Below the pieces are notes generated by a model. That model was not told the DNA's origin. It saw only the letters and a program-made list of their open reading frames with translations, and ran no database searches. From Latrodectus hesperus (Eukaryota > Arthropoda > Arachnida > Araneae > Theridiidae), in NCBI GenBank assembly GCA_037975125.1, contig CM075862.1:43042924-43106923 (forward strand): a DNA stretch of 64,000 nt, given 5' to 3'. This document shows positions 1 to 11,200 of this stretch, in pieces. Made by a program: the position numbers and the translations under genes. The stretch's first letter is position 1; every line of letters begins with the position of its first letter.

Positions 1-862
1 AAAGATTGCAAGAGGGTCCGAAGTCAAAAGGTTTGATAAATTCCATAGCATAATAATTAAGAAAGCTAAATAATAAGAAGAAAAATAAAATAAAAAATAA
101 ACAGGAAATAAATGCAAAGATAAATTAATGAGTGTTTTTATGGAACTGAAGAGCAAGTGAAAGCAGATATGGCTTACAATTCATGAAAAAGGAGGCTTAT
201 TTAGGTTGAGGAATATTTCAATTCATTTTCTATAAGCTATAATTAAAGATGTAAAAGAATTGGCCTGCAACAACATAATGTTATAAATGACCTAGATGTA
301 ACGTTCATTTGAAGTTCTCATAAAATTTGAAATTAAAAAGGAAATATGTAAGATAATCATATTTTCCTTTAATTTCTAATTTTCATCTATAAAATATGTT
401 ATTATTGAAGGTAAAGTGTTAGTAAAAATATTGTGAAGAAATGTGCATTCGAGATTGCATACCATTATTTAAATATAAACTATTTGAAGTCAACAATCCA
501 TATGTGAGCCAGGTTTAAATACAAAAACACATTTGTTTATATACTGTTTGAAATAATATAAACTAAATGTATACTGCTTATTTCAAAGCTCTCACCTTAT
601 AAAAAAGTTTAATTTCAATTTCATTGACCAATTGATTTTTAAATCCTAACTTCATCCACTAATTGATTTTCTGGATTTAAAATTGCGTATTTAATGGAAT
701 ATTGTTCAATATTAAGCGGCATTTGAAGTAATGTTTTCTAAGGAGAACAAATCCTGTGTTTTTGATTCTAGCAATAGTTATTCGAAACACATTTGAAAGT
801 AAAAACTCTTTAGGTTTGTTATTTTATATATATCGAGCAAATGATTATTTATTGTTTCATTA
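1..862. other. AT-rich, no gene seen
   Basis: I see no coding region, RNA gene or recognisable mobile element here. The sequence is AT-rich with only short open frames. Confidence 0.6.
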
Positions 863-880
863 GAGAGAGAGAGAGAGAGG
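863..880. repeat. (GA)n microsatellite
   Basis: A short GA dinucleotide run ending in a run of G. Confidence 0.9.
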
Positions 881-1052
881 GGGAATATTTAAATTTTTAA
901 AACCACATTATTTTTAAGGTTTCTCAATCAAATATGAAGGTATAAGATATATAATGTTTCACAAAAGTCTCATTCCGGCAAACATATCTGAAGATTGAAA
1001 ATTAAATCCCTTTAATTCAGAACGTAAAGGAATGAAGTGATACGAAAAATTA

Positions 1053-1152
<100 letters not shown>

Positions 1153-1329
1153 CAGCGGTTTCTTTAATTTAAATTCAAAATGCAAGACACGATTTCCCTC
1201 TCTCACATTTTTGAAAATTGAATGTAACACCAAGTGTTTTATTTGAATCCTCGTTAAAACAATGTTAAGAATCTTGTTTAAAATTGCTTAAGTTTCCAAT
1301 ACGCAATGAATATATCATGGATAATGTTT

Positions 1330-1425
1330 ATCAATCTATTATGTGATCTTAAATGAAGGAGCTGACATTTCATCGTAAGATGTCACCCTCTTCATTTAAA
1401 ATCATGTGACCAATCTTATGTTGTT
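1330..1425. repeat. Imperfect hairpin, possible MITE relic
   Basis: The left arm (about 1339-1368) and right arm (about 1380-1412) are imperfect inverted copies sharing TTAAATGAAG and TGACAT, with about 12 bp between them. Weaker similarity continues outward on both sides. This could be a relic of a small foldback element or a chance AT-rich palindrome. Confidence 0.5.
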
Positions 1426-4400
1426 TATATCACATGTTTTGGTACGTTATAGTTGCACACGTGTCATATATTAGTGAGTTTGCATTCGAATCTTTCTAAT
1501 TTTATACAGAAACTTAAAACCGATAATTTTAATTTAGGCTACGTCTAATTTAAGGATATAAGCCATTTAATATTTATACATTCAAATTATTATATATTTG
1601 AAAACGGTGAACAGTTTTCGCAAATAAATGGAAATATATTTTGATAAAAATGAAGGAAAGCAACTTCATCGGGGCAAGAGAAATTTGTCAACAGAATTAC
1701 TGCCTTTTTCTGGCAACATCTTATCCAGCTAATCTTCAAGAATTTCATTATTTTCAGTCAAGCTCTTCCCTTGAAGAGATGGAGACTTCATAAACGAAAG
1801 ACTTTTGTATTAAGTTTCATATAAGATATATTCAAAGTAATTGTATCGATTTATCAAAATTTATCAATTGATGTAATGTTTTCTAACGCGAGCTAAAAGC
1901 ATTCTAGCATAGAGTTCCAAAAATGTACTTTGCAATAAAATCTTTTTGACTATTTAAAGGAAGTCTGAAAACAAAGCTTTTTTGGCCAACTATCCTTATA
2001 TTTAGAACTTGTGTAGCAAACAAACACCATCGTTGCACATAATCTTGGTTTACTTAAGTTTTAGGGTCCCTAATTAAAAATGTTACTACGAAAATTTATT
2101 CAGACAACAATTATGACTGTGTAAAACGCAAACAAATCACAAAGTGGAATATTTGTCATGGTCATATGATTTTGATGCCACTGGAAGTGAAAACGGAAAG
2201 TGTTGTGATTCTTAAAGAATAGATTTTAACAGCGTTCCTAATTCACTTGATTTAAACAAACAGCTAATTAGGTGTTTTAAAAAATAGGTGACAAAAAGAA
2301 AATTATAAAGATAGACAGCACATCCTTTTTTCTTTTGTTTTTGGCTACTTCTCGTCAAATTTAATTGATTTATTCGCACAATCAAAATATCTCATTATTA
2401 GTCATAATAAAATAGTTTTCAATTGTAAGCAATACTTACGAAAATAGTTTCAGAAAGACAACGGTGATTAAATCAACTTTTCATATAGATTTGCTTACCT
2501 TTACACGACTACTTTTCTTGTATGAAGTTTAACTCGATCAGTGTTTATGTATTGAAATAAATTTCATTCCATTATAAACATTCACACTTAACTTGCAAAT
2601 AAAACCCACGAAGGAATTGTTGAACACATGGCTTGGGCACGAACCATTCACCTACTAGACCGACTTACTTATGTGGAAGACGACATTAAAATGGGATGGT
2701 AAATCAAGATTGGTTTTTAGAGATATCAGGCTGAAAATTGTGAAAATATATCTTGAATATAAAGGCGAATTTCAAATCAAAATTTGGCGATATTATTCCA
2801 TAATATGTAATAAAAGTTTCGCCTTTGAAAGTTCTCAGAACTCTATCTCTCACCAATAAAAGAAATGCAAATGAAATTCCTTAAAAAGCTAAGAAGTGAA
2901 AATTACAGCGGTTAAATAGTTATTATGTAAAGTATTAGCGGCTTCATAATTATAATACAAAGTGCATTTCTTTTAAGCAAATGGATTGAAGTGTAAAAAT
3001 CGATACAAATTATCGTCTAATCTCACCTTAGTTTTCCTATCTTTATTTCAATTTTATGAACACACAAAAGTAAAAAATATATAATAAAAAACATACACAA
3101 ACAATACATTTGCAGCCGTTGCTCGGGAACTCATTTCAAAAAATAAATAATTAATTATTTTTGATTTCTTTCCAAGCAACGCGCCCTCTATATATAAATC
3201 AGGCATTACATTACCTAAACTATAGGTTCTCAACATGAGAGATAGCACCTCCTTGTGGACGTTTACCACACTTTCAGGGAATGACAAAAGACCTAAAAAA
3301 ATAAGGGAAGCTGATATGGTACAAAAGAACGAATGTAGATAAAATGTATTGTGCCCACAATTGTGTTAATAATTAGCTTAGGTCCAAAACACAAGGGACA
3401 TTTATAAATTTGTTTTTAAAAAGTAAGTTCTATTACATACACTTGTAGAAGTAAGTCTTATAGACTAAGATGAAAGCAAAAACACATATTTAACTGTTTG
3501 TAGGGGCGTTTTGGAAAACAAAAGGGCATTTCGCACAAAAAAATTTTAGAAAAGTAGAGAACCTATGATCTAAGCAATGTTTATTAGGTAATAAGTAGCT
3601 CGATAACAAATATTTCTTAGAACTTACATTGCAAAAAATGTATTTCAATTATTCATATTGGATCATATCAAAAACTAAGGTTCGACTAAGTATGCAAAAT
3701 AAAGGTTCGATTTCCATTTTCAGGATTGAAGTGAATTCACTATAAGTCTTCATCAATCTAACTCGTTGCTCAGCTTTAGTTTCACCCAAACGCGCGCGCG
3801 TGATTTTAAAAAGAAAATTGCACAATAATTCTAAAACATTGATTTCATCTAGTTGTGATTTAAAACAATATATTAATAAAAGTTTTTCAAAATATTTTGA
3901 AATAAAGAATTATGATTATATGTTAACAAATACATTCATAAATAAAATATTACCTTCCCATTTGAATCAAAATCAAATAAAAGAAAATGTATTTCTTTCT
4001 GATTGGTTGGAACGTATTTCAACATTTATTTGTATTAAACTCTGATAATATTATTATATAAAAAATGTTAATTTCGATAACAATTGATCTATATGACTTT
4101 AAGTCTCCAATAAAAGCAAATTAGAAAATTTATAAAAATAAAATAATAAACTGTCTGTTACAAACTTTTAGAGCTTATGAATTAAAATTTCCTTTTAATA
4201 AAGATTCATATTTTAGAACTCTTTTATAACAGCCAATAGCAGCAATTAAAGTGAAAATCAATTGGAGTTATGGTGATTGGGATTAAATTTGCCGATTTAC
4301 TTCAAAGTAAAAATGAGATGCAAACGTACTGCAAACTCAACGAACAATGGGTGCTGCCAGATACATCCTCCACTGTTCTGTGAAGCGGTGCAAATGTGTG

Positions 4401-5149
4401 ATCAATCATCAAAAGTGTTCTAATTCGCCCCCACTTCTCTAAGACAACTGCACCTGTTCAATTAAACCTCGAAACCCATTTTTTCATGAATGAAAAGATT
4501 TAACTCTCACATAAATTACAGCATAAAATAAGTTGTTATATTCCCTGTGATTTCATTCATTCGAACATATTCGCAAATCCTTCTTCTCCCCAGGAATTCT
4601 TTTCCGAACACTTCCACCGATTTCCGTTTCGTTTTTCAAGCATGTAGACCGGTTAGATGAGTAAATATAAGCAGGGAACGCTTTTGTTTACAGGACGGAG
4701 ATTCCGGATGCTTTCTGGGTCTGAAAGAAAGAGACATTTGCTGCAGTTGAACCCGGAAACATTGGTCGAAATTAAAATCGAACTCGAAACGCGTCACCTA
4801 AGTTCCACACTAGTTTTGTAATTACAAATTAAATATACAGATTGCATTTAGGGTTGTAGTTAAACTAACTATGTTTTAATTTTGATTTCGTGTGTTTCTA
4901 ATAGGCGGAAACAAACCGAATGCTCTTTTTAAGATATTACATAAACATTAAAAAATACAGGAATTTCTATTTGAATCACAAAATGTATTAAAGCAGCTGA
5001 AATATATGATAATGATTTTTAATATTCTTATATTATTATTTGTATCATTTTCTGATGTTCTTGTATCCATTTTCTCGTTCTTACTTTTATATGTTTTATC
5101 TTGGTGTTCTTATAATTTTGTTTTTCTTTATTTTCGATATATACATACA

Positions 5150-5152
<3 letters not shown>
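1426..5152. other. Long AT-rich stretch, no gene recognised
   Basis: Open frames here are short and resemble nothing I know. A less AT-rich island at about 4290-4760 has no coding signature I can support. It could be intronic, intergenic or old decayed repeat. Confidence 0.5.

Positions 5153-5229
<77 letters not shown>
5153..5229. repeat. (TA)n array hosting the mariner insertion
   Basis: A pure TA array that stops exactly at the left end of the mariner element and resumes for about 10 bp (6491-6500) after its right end. This is expected when an element that targets TA inserts inside a TA array. Confidence 0.95.
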
Positions 5230-5230
<1 letters not shown>

Positions 5231-6490
5231 GAGGGTCACTCTGAAATTTTTGAGATACAACTAGGTTTTTAAAGTTATACTTACAAAATTTTAGGTGTGT
5301 TCGAAGTAGTCTCCTCCAGCATCAGTGCACTTTTGTAGACGAATTTTCCACAGATTAAATGCCTCAAGCCATTCATTTCTTCGAATAGATCTAAAAATGC
5401 ATTTATAGCCACATCAATCTCTTCTTCTGAATGAAAACCACGTCCACGTAAGTTCTTTTTTAGATTAAAGAATAACCAAAAGTCGCGCATAGCTAGATCA
5501 GGTGAATACGGTGGATGTTCGATCACTTTAATTTGTTTTTGTTTAAGAAACTCAACTGTTAATCCGGCTGTATGTGAAGATTTATTGTCATTGTGAAGCA
5601 TTAGTCCCCTAACAATCAGTTCTTGTAGAATTTCTGGAAGACATTTAGTGGGATACCAGTTTGCTGTTACTGTCTTCTGTCCTTCCAACTTGATGGCTTT
5701 GACCAATCCCGTACTTCTGAAGAAAGCGGCATCATCACTTTTTTCAGTGCGCGTTGTTTTTTCACTATTGTCGGCGTGGGATCATCTTCAAAGACCCATA
5801 CTTTGCTTTCTTGACGTGTTGGAACGTCAAAAAACGGTATGTACGTTTCATCACCTGTTACAATTTTAGAAATGATGCGGTGGCCACCATCATTCAGTAT
5901 ATTAAGAGTTTCTTTACTGATTCTGACACGCTCCTCTTTTTGATGCTCAGTTAGATTATGGGGAACCCAACGGAAAACTACTTTTTTCATACGTAATTCT
6001 TCATGAATGATTTTGTGTATGGCTGCAAATCCAATGTTAAGTTCCTTCTGTATCATTTGATAGGTACAGCGATTATCATCCATTAACATTTTTCGTATGG
6101 CAGACACATTATCCGGGATTACTGCCGACGGCGGCCTTCTTGTGTGTTCTTCATCCTGAAGAAAATTGCGACCTCTTCTAAATTCTCTAAACCATCTGAA
6201 TACAGTAGCACGAGCTGGAGATTCATCACCAAATGCTAATTGCAACCGTTGAACGCATTCTTCTTGATTGAATCCTGCTTTGAAATCGTAGAAAATCATA
6301 GCGCGAAAATGTTCTCGCGTCAACTCCATTTTCTCTTCTGTTTAAAATTAATCCACGCTGAACAATTTGAAGTAAGTCAGTAAAAAATTGTCTTCTGTGT
6401 TAAAATACTTTGTATTTTAAAAATAAACCGTTATTTTTATTTTATAAATTCTCGTCTGCGCGTATTTCAAAAATTTCAGAGTAACCCTCG
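5230..6490 (-). mobile_element. Mariner transposon with both terminal inverted repeats
   Basis: A 1261-bp element of normal mariner length. Its ends are inverted repeats of about 29 bp: the left starts CGAGGGTCACTCTGAAATTT, and the reverse complement of the right starts CGAGGGTTACTCTGAAATTT. I count two mismatches over the repeat. TA flanks both ends, matching the TA target duplication of the family, although the surrounding TA array makes the exact duplication ambiguous. The transposase inside is on the minus strand and frameshifted, so this copy cannot make its own enzyme but could be mobilised by a related one. Confidence 0.93.
5281..6329 (-). pseudogene. Mariner transposase (DD34D type), frameshifted
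   Basis: Two overlapping minus-strand open frames together make one mariner transposase. The first (6329 down to about 5730) begins MELTREHFRA and holds the N-terminal helix-turn-helix region, then the first catalytic aspartate in VTGDETY, then the segment SKVWVFEDDPTPT. The second (5706 down to 5281) continues with the second aspartate in LHNDNKSSHTA and the third in HPPYSPDLAMRDFW. Between them the frame changes at about 5700-5730, where the first frame runs into an unrelated tail. The start is the ATG at 6327-6329, just inside the right terminal repeat. The reading frame is otherwise well kept, so the lesion looks recent. Family known: cut-and-paste transposase acting in the nucleus at TA sites. 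Confidence 0.92.
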
Positions 6491-6501
6491 TATATATATA
6501 T

Positions 6502-7426
6502 TCTAGCCGACCCAGACACGCGTTGCAGTGGCTGAGTAATTATAATATATTGAATGAATTTTTTTTAATTCTTTGGTACAATCAAATTAAAATTTTCTAA
6601 AAAAATTTAAAATAGGTTCATTCATATGAGATTAAAAATAAAACGTTTCGCGCCAAAATTTAAAAGTAATAGGTAAAATATCGAAATTTTGAAATTAAGC
6701 ACAAATCAACATATACTTTCTGAATTTACATTTTATTCATCTTATATTAAATTATAGTTTGTAATCAGTGACAGGTTGTTAAGGTTACAGATTTTTTCCG
6801 CGGCATTATACTGAAATAAAAAAATTAATAGAATTTATCGTTTAAATAAATAAAGTAGATCAAAGTGTAGGGGCTGAATAAATTAATAATCATCAAATTA
6901 TAAAATAAAAATAAAAAAAATAAAAGGCTATCAAGAAATACTTACATGATTTCAAGGTGGTATGAAAATTAGTAGAGAAAAACAGTAATAAATAAAATTT
7001 AATATTTTACTATTTATAATATTAAAAGTATTAATACTGAACACTGCACAATAATAACACAATACAAAGTATATTTATGAAAATGATTCATTAAAAATTG
7101 TTATAGTTTGATTATACATCATGAAAATGTATGTAAATTCTATATTTAACAACGCGCTTGCGCGCTCACGTTAATTTTCGAAGATGGTATAATCTAGATA
7201 AATAAACATGTCGCCATCTGCCGAATACCTGTGCAACTTAGATGCTAAGCCGTCGTCTATTAGGAATTTACAGAACTAACCGATAAATAAATATTAATGT
7301 CGTATAATAAATATTGAGATCAATAATTAAGAGATAAAAACTATTCTATCTTTTAAGTTGGACCATATTATAAATGGTTACAAAATTTTATCAAAATCCG
7401 TTCAGTAGTTTCGGAGTTTATCGCGA

Positions 7427-7432
<6 letters not shown>
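6502..7432. repeat. Non-autonomous repeat ending in a TA-rich tail
   Basis: The segment begins CCGACCCAGACACGCGTTGC and ends with CCGTTCAGTAGTTTCGGAG followed by a TA-rich tail. These paired ends are familiar from widespread arthropod non-LTR or SINE-like repeats, but I cannot name the family. No open frame of note lies inside. The tail forms the TA array into which the gypsy element inserted. Confidence 0.5.

Positions 7433-7470
<38 letters not shown>
7433..7470. repeat. (TA)n array, left part, split by the gypsy element
   Basis: A pure TA array ending exactly where the left LTR begins. Its continuation is at 13750-13798. Confidence 0.95.
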
Positions 7471-7473
<3 letters not shown>

Positions 7474-8074
7474 ACCGAGCTCCACGGGTTCGTGTAGATT
7501 GCGAGTTGAATAAAGCGACCACTTAATTAACACAAGACTTTTATTCGTAAAAAAACTTCACTAGATAAACGAAATTCCCGCTGTAACAATCACAATTATA
7601 CAGCTACAATTTGTCAGGTATAATAAGAAACAGCTTCCAATCACAGGTCTCAAATACCTCAGACAGAGAACAACTAGCAGTCTCAACTAATCGTCTTCAC
7701 TAAACTGACTGTCTTCACAATACTACTCTTCCATGTCGGGCTGCGGTATTTATACCTGACTTGGCGGAGAAATCTACCAATTTCGCCAAGGTTCTGGAAG
7801 CTTCTAGGCTATCTCGAAAAATATTGGTCCTAGAGCTTAGGTGATGGATGTTTCCAGAAGTATCGATTTCTCGCCAAGTCGCCAAAAATCTCGCCAACAG
7901 TCGCCAAGTCGCCAAGAATCTCGCCAACTGTCGCCAAGTCGCCAAATCATTAGGAAATCCGCTTTTAAACTACAACACGTCTAAATACCGCAATTTTTGC
8001 CCAAAATGTGAGAATTTCTGATCTGTCTGAGATATTTTAAGACAAATATAATCATTATTTACAAATTTGTAACA
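7471..8074 (-). repeat. 3' LTR of the gypsy element
   Basis: A 604-bp copy with no difference seen from the other LTR. It carries AATAAA on the minus strand (7540-7545), the expected polyadenylation signal for the element transcript. A 30-bp unit containing TCGCCAAGTCGCCAA is repeated about 2.5 times from 7871. Confidence 0.95.
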
Positions 8075-8087
8075 TTGCCCCCTCTCA
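8075..8087 (-). promoter_or_regulatory. Polypurine tract of the gypsy element
   Basis: Read on the minus strand, a purine run GAGAGGGGGCAA lies directly against the 3' LTR. This is where plus-strand DNA synthesis is primed in LTR elements. Confidence 0.8.
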
Positions 8088-8265
8088 AGGACTGCACGTC
8101 CCGGGCAGTACAATCCCCTGATAGGAGGCCAAATTTAATATAAAAGAATTTACATTTCAAGAGGATACAGAGCACATTACATACACAAGCAACTAAAAAT
8201 ACAAGAAAATAGAAAAGATTAAAATTATCTAAACTATTTACAAACCGACCATGGTCTACTGATTT

Positions 8266-11200
8266 TTACTCTACATTACGATAAGGAGCTAATCTATCAT
8301 AATGTACTACCTTTGGTTTTGAAGCAGATGATTTTCTTATACGAACCACGACGTCGTTCAGTCTTTTTAGGACTGTGTAGGGACCTTCCCAGTTGGCTTG
8401 CAACTTTGGAGAAAGTCCTTTACGTCGAATCGGGTTCCACAACCAAACTTTGTCACCTTCTTGGAATTCATGTCCCGTCGCTCTTGTGTCATACCTTGTC
8501 TTCATTCTTTCGGTCGTCAGGTTGATTCGGTCTCGAGCGAAGTTATGGACATCTTCAAGACGTGCCTGAAGGTCTCGAAGGTATTCCTCTGGTGATGAAG
8601 ATGTATCCGGTGGACGACCAAACTGAAGATCACAAGGGAGACGAAGTTCGCGACCAAAGAGCATCTGTGAAGGAGTATATCCGGTAGTCTCATGGACAGC
8701 ACTGCGATATGCAAGCAGAAACAGCGGTAGCTTCAAATCCCAATCTTGCTGATTTCTGGAAACCATAAGGGAGAGGTTATTCAAGATGGTTCTGTTAAAC
8801 CTCTCTACCATGCCATCCGATTGTGGGTGTAGTGGCGTCGTCTGCGTCTTGTCTATTCCGAGAATTTGACACATTCCTTTAAACACAACAGAGGTGAAAT
8901 TTGTCCCTTGATCAGAATGAATTTGTAAGGGTGTGCCGAATCTGGAAACCCATTGTTGCACTAGAACCTCGGCTACTGTAGTCGCCTCTTGATCGGGGAT
9001 TGCAAACGCTTCAGGCCACTTAGTAAAGTAGTCCATGACAACTAGTATGTATTTGTTGCCATTTGAGGATCGTGGTAAAGGACCCAAAATGTCCAATGCT
9101 ATCCTCTCAAAAGGTGCTCCTACGTTGTACCGCTGCAATCTTCCTCGGCTACGTTTCTTCGGTCCTTTACGTGCCGCACAGTCATCACAAGATTGGCACC
9201 ATTTCTCTACATCTTGTCTCGTTTTGCTCCAATAGAAGCGTTCTCGAACTTTCTGTAGAGTTTTCATTACTCCGAAGTGGCCTCCAGTTGAGCTACTGTG
9301 CAATTCTTTCAAGACATCTGAAATTCTTGATTTTGGAAGAACAAGCTGCCATTTGAAATTACGTCCATCATCGGACTCCCATTTCCTGTATAAGACACCA
9401 TTTCTTATATGGAGTGAGTCCCAAAGAGCCCAATATTGCTTAGTAGCAGGACTGTAGGTGGAGATATCCTGCCAACTTGGTCTCATACTAGAAGATTCTT
9501 TCAATTCAAGAATTGGATTTATATCTGGGTCTTCTTTTTGGGCTTCCCTAAGTCCTTCATCACTCCATGGGTCTGGTTTTGATGGAGGTGAAACAGTAAC
9601 TTGGCGTACCGAAGTATTTATCAGCTGATAGTTCTTCTCTACTCTAGAACAGTATCGGCAGCTTTCATTACACGGCTTCCTTGATAGTGCATCAGCATTT
9701 CCATGAAGAGTTCCTTTGCGATGACGTATTTCAAAGTCAAACTCCTGGAGTCGTTGAATCCATCTGGCTACCTGTCCTTCCGGATTTTTAAAATTTAAAA
9801 GCCAGGTTAAGGATGCGTGATCTGTCCGGAGCAAGAACTTTCTTCCATAGAGATAATGGTGGAAATGTTCTATGGCTTTAACGATTGCCAGCAATTCCTT
9901 CCTGGTTGTACAGTAATTCCGCTCTGGTTTCGATAGACATTTACTCCAATAAGCAATGACATATTCTTTATCATCAATTTCTTGCGACAACACAGCTCCG
10001 ATATTTTCGTTGCTGGCATCCGTATCTAAAATGAATAATTTTTCGGGCTGGGGATATGCAAGAACGGGCGAAGATGTCAACGCCTCCTTCAGTTGTTTAA
10101 AAGCTTTCTCACATTCATCTGTCCATAGAAATCTCTGTTTAACTTCTGTCAACTTGTGAAGAGGTCTGGCAATACTTGAAAAACCCTTAACAAATTTCCT
10201 GTAATATGTGCATAGTCCAAGAAAACTTCTTAATTGGTGGACATCTTTTGGACGACTCCAGTCCTTAACTGCGGAGATCTTTTCAGGATCTGTTCTTACA
10301 CCTTCAGCAGAGATAATGTGTCCCAGATAGCTTACTTCACGTCGGAATAAATTACATTTGCAAGGATTCAGCTTCAGGTTGGCCATTTTTAATTTTTCCA
10401 GCACCTTTCGGATGTTTCTTAAATGGTCTTCGAATGTGCGCCCTACAATAATGATATCGTCCAAATATACCAAACAGGCTTCGTAGGAAAGTCCTCGTAA
10501 TACTGTCTCCATCAGGCGCTCAAACGTTGCAGGTGCATTGCAAAGCCCAAATGGCATAACCTTGAACTGCCAAAGTCCTTGTCCTGTGGTGAATGCAGTC
10601 TTTTCTCGATCCTCAGGATGTATCTCTACTTGCCAATAACCACTCTTGAGATCCAAAGTCGAAAACCATTGTTTTCCGGATAAAGCATCAAGTGTATCGT
10701 CAATCCTAGGAAGAGGGTAACTATCTTTTTTAGTGATGTTGTTTAACCGACGATAGTCAACGCAGAATCGGGTAGAACCATCTTTCTTCCGAACTAAAAC
10801 AATAGGCGAAGCCCAAGGACTCTCTGATGGCTCAATAATGTCATTCTGCTGCATTTCCATCAGAAGATTATCCACCTCTTCCTGCTTAGCGAATGGCAAT
10901 CTTCTCGGATGTTGTTTAATGGGTGGATGATTTCCTGTATTGATTCGGTGCTGCGTCAATTTGGTTCGCCCAACATCATCTGATTTCTTGGAAAAGAGAT
11001 CTCCGAATTCTAATAATAAATTTCTTGCAGCATTCCTCTGTTTATCATCTAACTCTGCTCTCTGAAGGAGTTCATCAATTAGAGTGTCAGGAGGCTCAGA
11101 TAGTGTGGCTTGACAATTTCGGTTAATACAGGTCACTGGAGTGCAAGTCGCTAGCACTTCTCCTTCTTTTATAAGTTTTACCTTATTACTTAGATTAGCA

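Noticed and set aside
7715..7945. 76-residue frame in the LTR, repeated identically at 13390-13620
   Set aside because: It translates the 30-bp LTR repeat in the upstream part of the LTR; its duplication only reflects LTR identity.
8075..8265. An env-like third gene in the gypsy element
   Set aside because: Only about 190 bp separate pol from the 3' LTR, and no coding frame is present.
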